From Kiritimatiellia bacterium (GTDB lineage Bacteria; Verrucomicrobiota; Kiritimatiellia; RFP12; DVOR01): a DNA stretch of 16,571 nucleotides. This document shows positions 15,844 to 16,571 of this stretch, piece after piece. Under the pieces are notes generated by a model. It saw only the letters and a list, made by a program, of their open reading frames with translations, searched no databases and was not told the DNA's origin. The DNA lies in the NCBI GenBank assembly GCA_017548245.1, contig JAFYMU010000204.1, positions 1-16,571 on the forward strand. The letters run 5' to 3'. Position 1 is the first letter of the stretch; every line of letters begins with the position of its first letter. Made by a program: the position numbers and the translations under genes.

Positions 15844-16215
15844 TCAAGGCCATCTCGTAGTCCTTTTCCAATATAACACTTCATATACATTCTCGTCTCC
15901 TCGTTTTATTTCCAAATAGACGTTATAATCTTTCTCTGTACGGATTAATCTAGTCCCTTGTAAAGTAGAGACCTCTTTCCAGCCTTCATAAACCTTCAAT
16001 TTACGAACCAGCGGCTCAATAGGTGCAAAAGTCTTAAATTTAAACGTTATATCATCTGTGTCGCAATTGCGAAATACGTCAAAGCATTCTCCTGAATCAA
16101 CAAAGAGATGAAATGACGTATCATTTAGTTTCTCCAAGGGGTACGGTAAGTATTCCGAACATCCTAAAAAGAAAAACATTAGCAATACGATTAATACATG
16201 ATAATTGCAAGTCAT
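15844..16215 (-). CDS. Small predicted lipoprotein, function unknown
   Basis: The 123-residue product starts with a hydrophobic signal (HVLIVLLMFFFLGC) whose lipobox is F-L-G-C with the lipid-carrying cysteine at 19. The mature part of about 104 residues is beta-rich with a Cys pair in ECFDVFRNC that could form a disulfide, and a C-terminal stretch of alternating charged and hydrophobic residues. I recognise no family. The start is certain: AAGGAGG lies four bases before the ATG at 16215. It is the first gene of the AT-rich right-hand cluster and is followed by the Sel1-repeat gene, so the two may act together at the inner face of the envelope, but that is only inference from position. Confidence 0.75.
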   Translation of the reverse strand: MTCNYHVLIVLLMFFFLGCSEYLPYPLEKLNDTSFHLFVDSGECFDVFRNCDTDDITFKFKTFAPIEPLVRKLKVYEGWKEVSTLQGTRLIRTEKDYNVYLEIKRGDENVYEVLYWKRTTRWP

Positions 16216-16270
16216 CCCCCCTCCTTCAATTCATCCACCAGTCCACATCCAATCCTCCAAGGACAACACT

Positions 16271-16300
16271 ATGCTACACCTTTTCCCCAACCCACATCAA
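16271..16300 (-). promoter_or_regulatory. Candidate promoter of the small lipoprotein gene
   Basis: On the minus strand TTGATG (16295-16300), an 18-base spacer and TAGCAT (16271-16276) each match four of six consensus positions. The start would be near 16264, about 50 bases before the ATG. The match is moderate. Confidence 0.35.
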
Positions 16301-16571
16301 GGTGTTTATTGAGATTGAGGTTTTTTAGCCAAACAATGCGAAACGGCTGCTCACCCACTTGCTCAGATAGATGAAATCTAGAGTGTTTCCTCTTGAACAA
16401 GAAAATCAAGTTCTACCATTTGCAGTAGTGCCAATTTCCGTGCTTTCTTTGTATTCCGTGGTTTCACCCTCTGTACCGCTCCTATGGAGATGATACCAAA
16501 AAATGGGGAAAACCGCAAATTTCATGATTTAGGAAAGTGTGAAATAAGGGCAATTTTGGGCGATTTTGGGG
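16301..16571. other. Right-end stretch without a convincing gene; promoter-like element and degenerate repeats
   Basis: On the minus strand TTGCGG, 17 bases, TATCAT (about 16488-16516) looks like a weak promoter. Downstream lies a 39-codon open frame (16525 to 16406, MKFAVFPIFWYHLHRSGTEG...). It includes two CACGGAA copies 16 bases apart (CACGGAAT and CACGGAAA), the kind of short degenerate repeat often found between genes. No ribosome site supports the frame, so I do not call it a gene. At the very edge the plus strand reads GGGCAATTTTGGGCGATTTTGGGG, a tandem of GGGC(A/G)ATTTT. Confidence 0.35.

Overview
The window comes from a Gram-negative bacterium. YidC has the large periplasmic P1 domain, and two proteins carry lipobox signal peptides. 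Sigma-70-type promoters and Shine-Dalgarno sequences are readable, and most genes have a GC content near 50-55%. The sigma factor, the glycogen phosphorylase and the very large aromatic-rich repeat lipoprotein would fit a member of the PVC group (Lentisphaerota, Kiritimatiellota or Verrucomicrobiota). That placement is an impression, not a demonstrated result.

Region 1 (1-4431, minus strand) is a compact housekeeping operon in the order rpmH, rnpA, yidD, yidC, prmA, Na+/Ca2+ exchanger (cut by the left edge). It starts from a clear extended -10 promoter at about 4485-4514. Three junctions are stop/start overlaps (GTGA, GTGA, TAATG), so translation is probably coupled. The operon links ribosome assembly (L34, L11 methylation), tRNA 5' processing (RNase P protein) and inner-membrane protein insertion (YidD, YidC).

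Region 2 (4440-5053) is a divergent promoter region plus yspA, a small SLOG-family nucleotide-binding protein on the plus strand. Its -10 box lies so close to the ATG that the mRNA is probably leaderless.

Region 3 (5054-7723, minus) encodes an 889-residue predicted lipoprotein built from about 15 degenerate 'LLGGL(W/Y)' units. I do not recognise a described family with a known function.

Region 4 (7875-13235, minus) runs rpoD, then a small RRM RNA-binding protein, then glycogen phosphorylase, and ends at a strong intrinsic terminator. RpoD is the housekeeping sigma factor. It has a roughly 220-residue charged N-terminal extension containing an AT-hook-like motif, and it is preceded by a near-consensus promoter. 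Upstream of that promoter, two consecutive sets of G-tracts on the minus strand fit the G-quadruplex pattern.

Region 5 (13505-16215, minus) is accessory. It holds a DUF805 membrane protein, a two-TM protein resembling bacterial PH-domain membrane proteins, a Sel1-repeat protein and a small lipoprotein. From about 14 kb rightwards the base composition drops clearly (a sampled line near 14.4 kb is about 33% GC, one near 8.5 kb about 53%), which suggests a different origin. The last 350 bases hold no convincing gene, only a promoter-like element and short degenerate repeats. I saw no tRNA, rRNA, CRISPR array, insertion sequence or replication origin.
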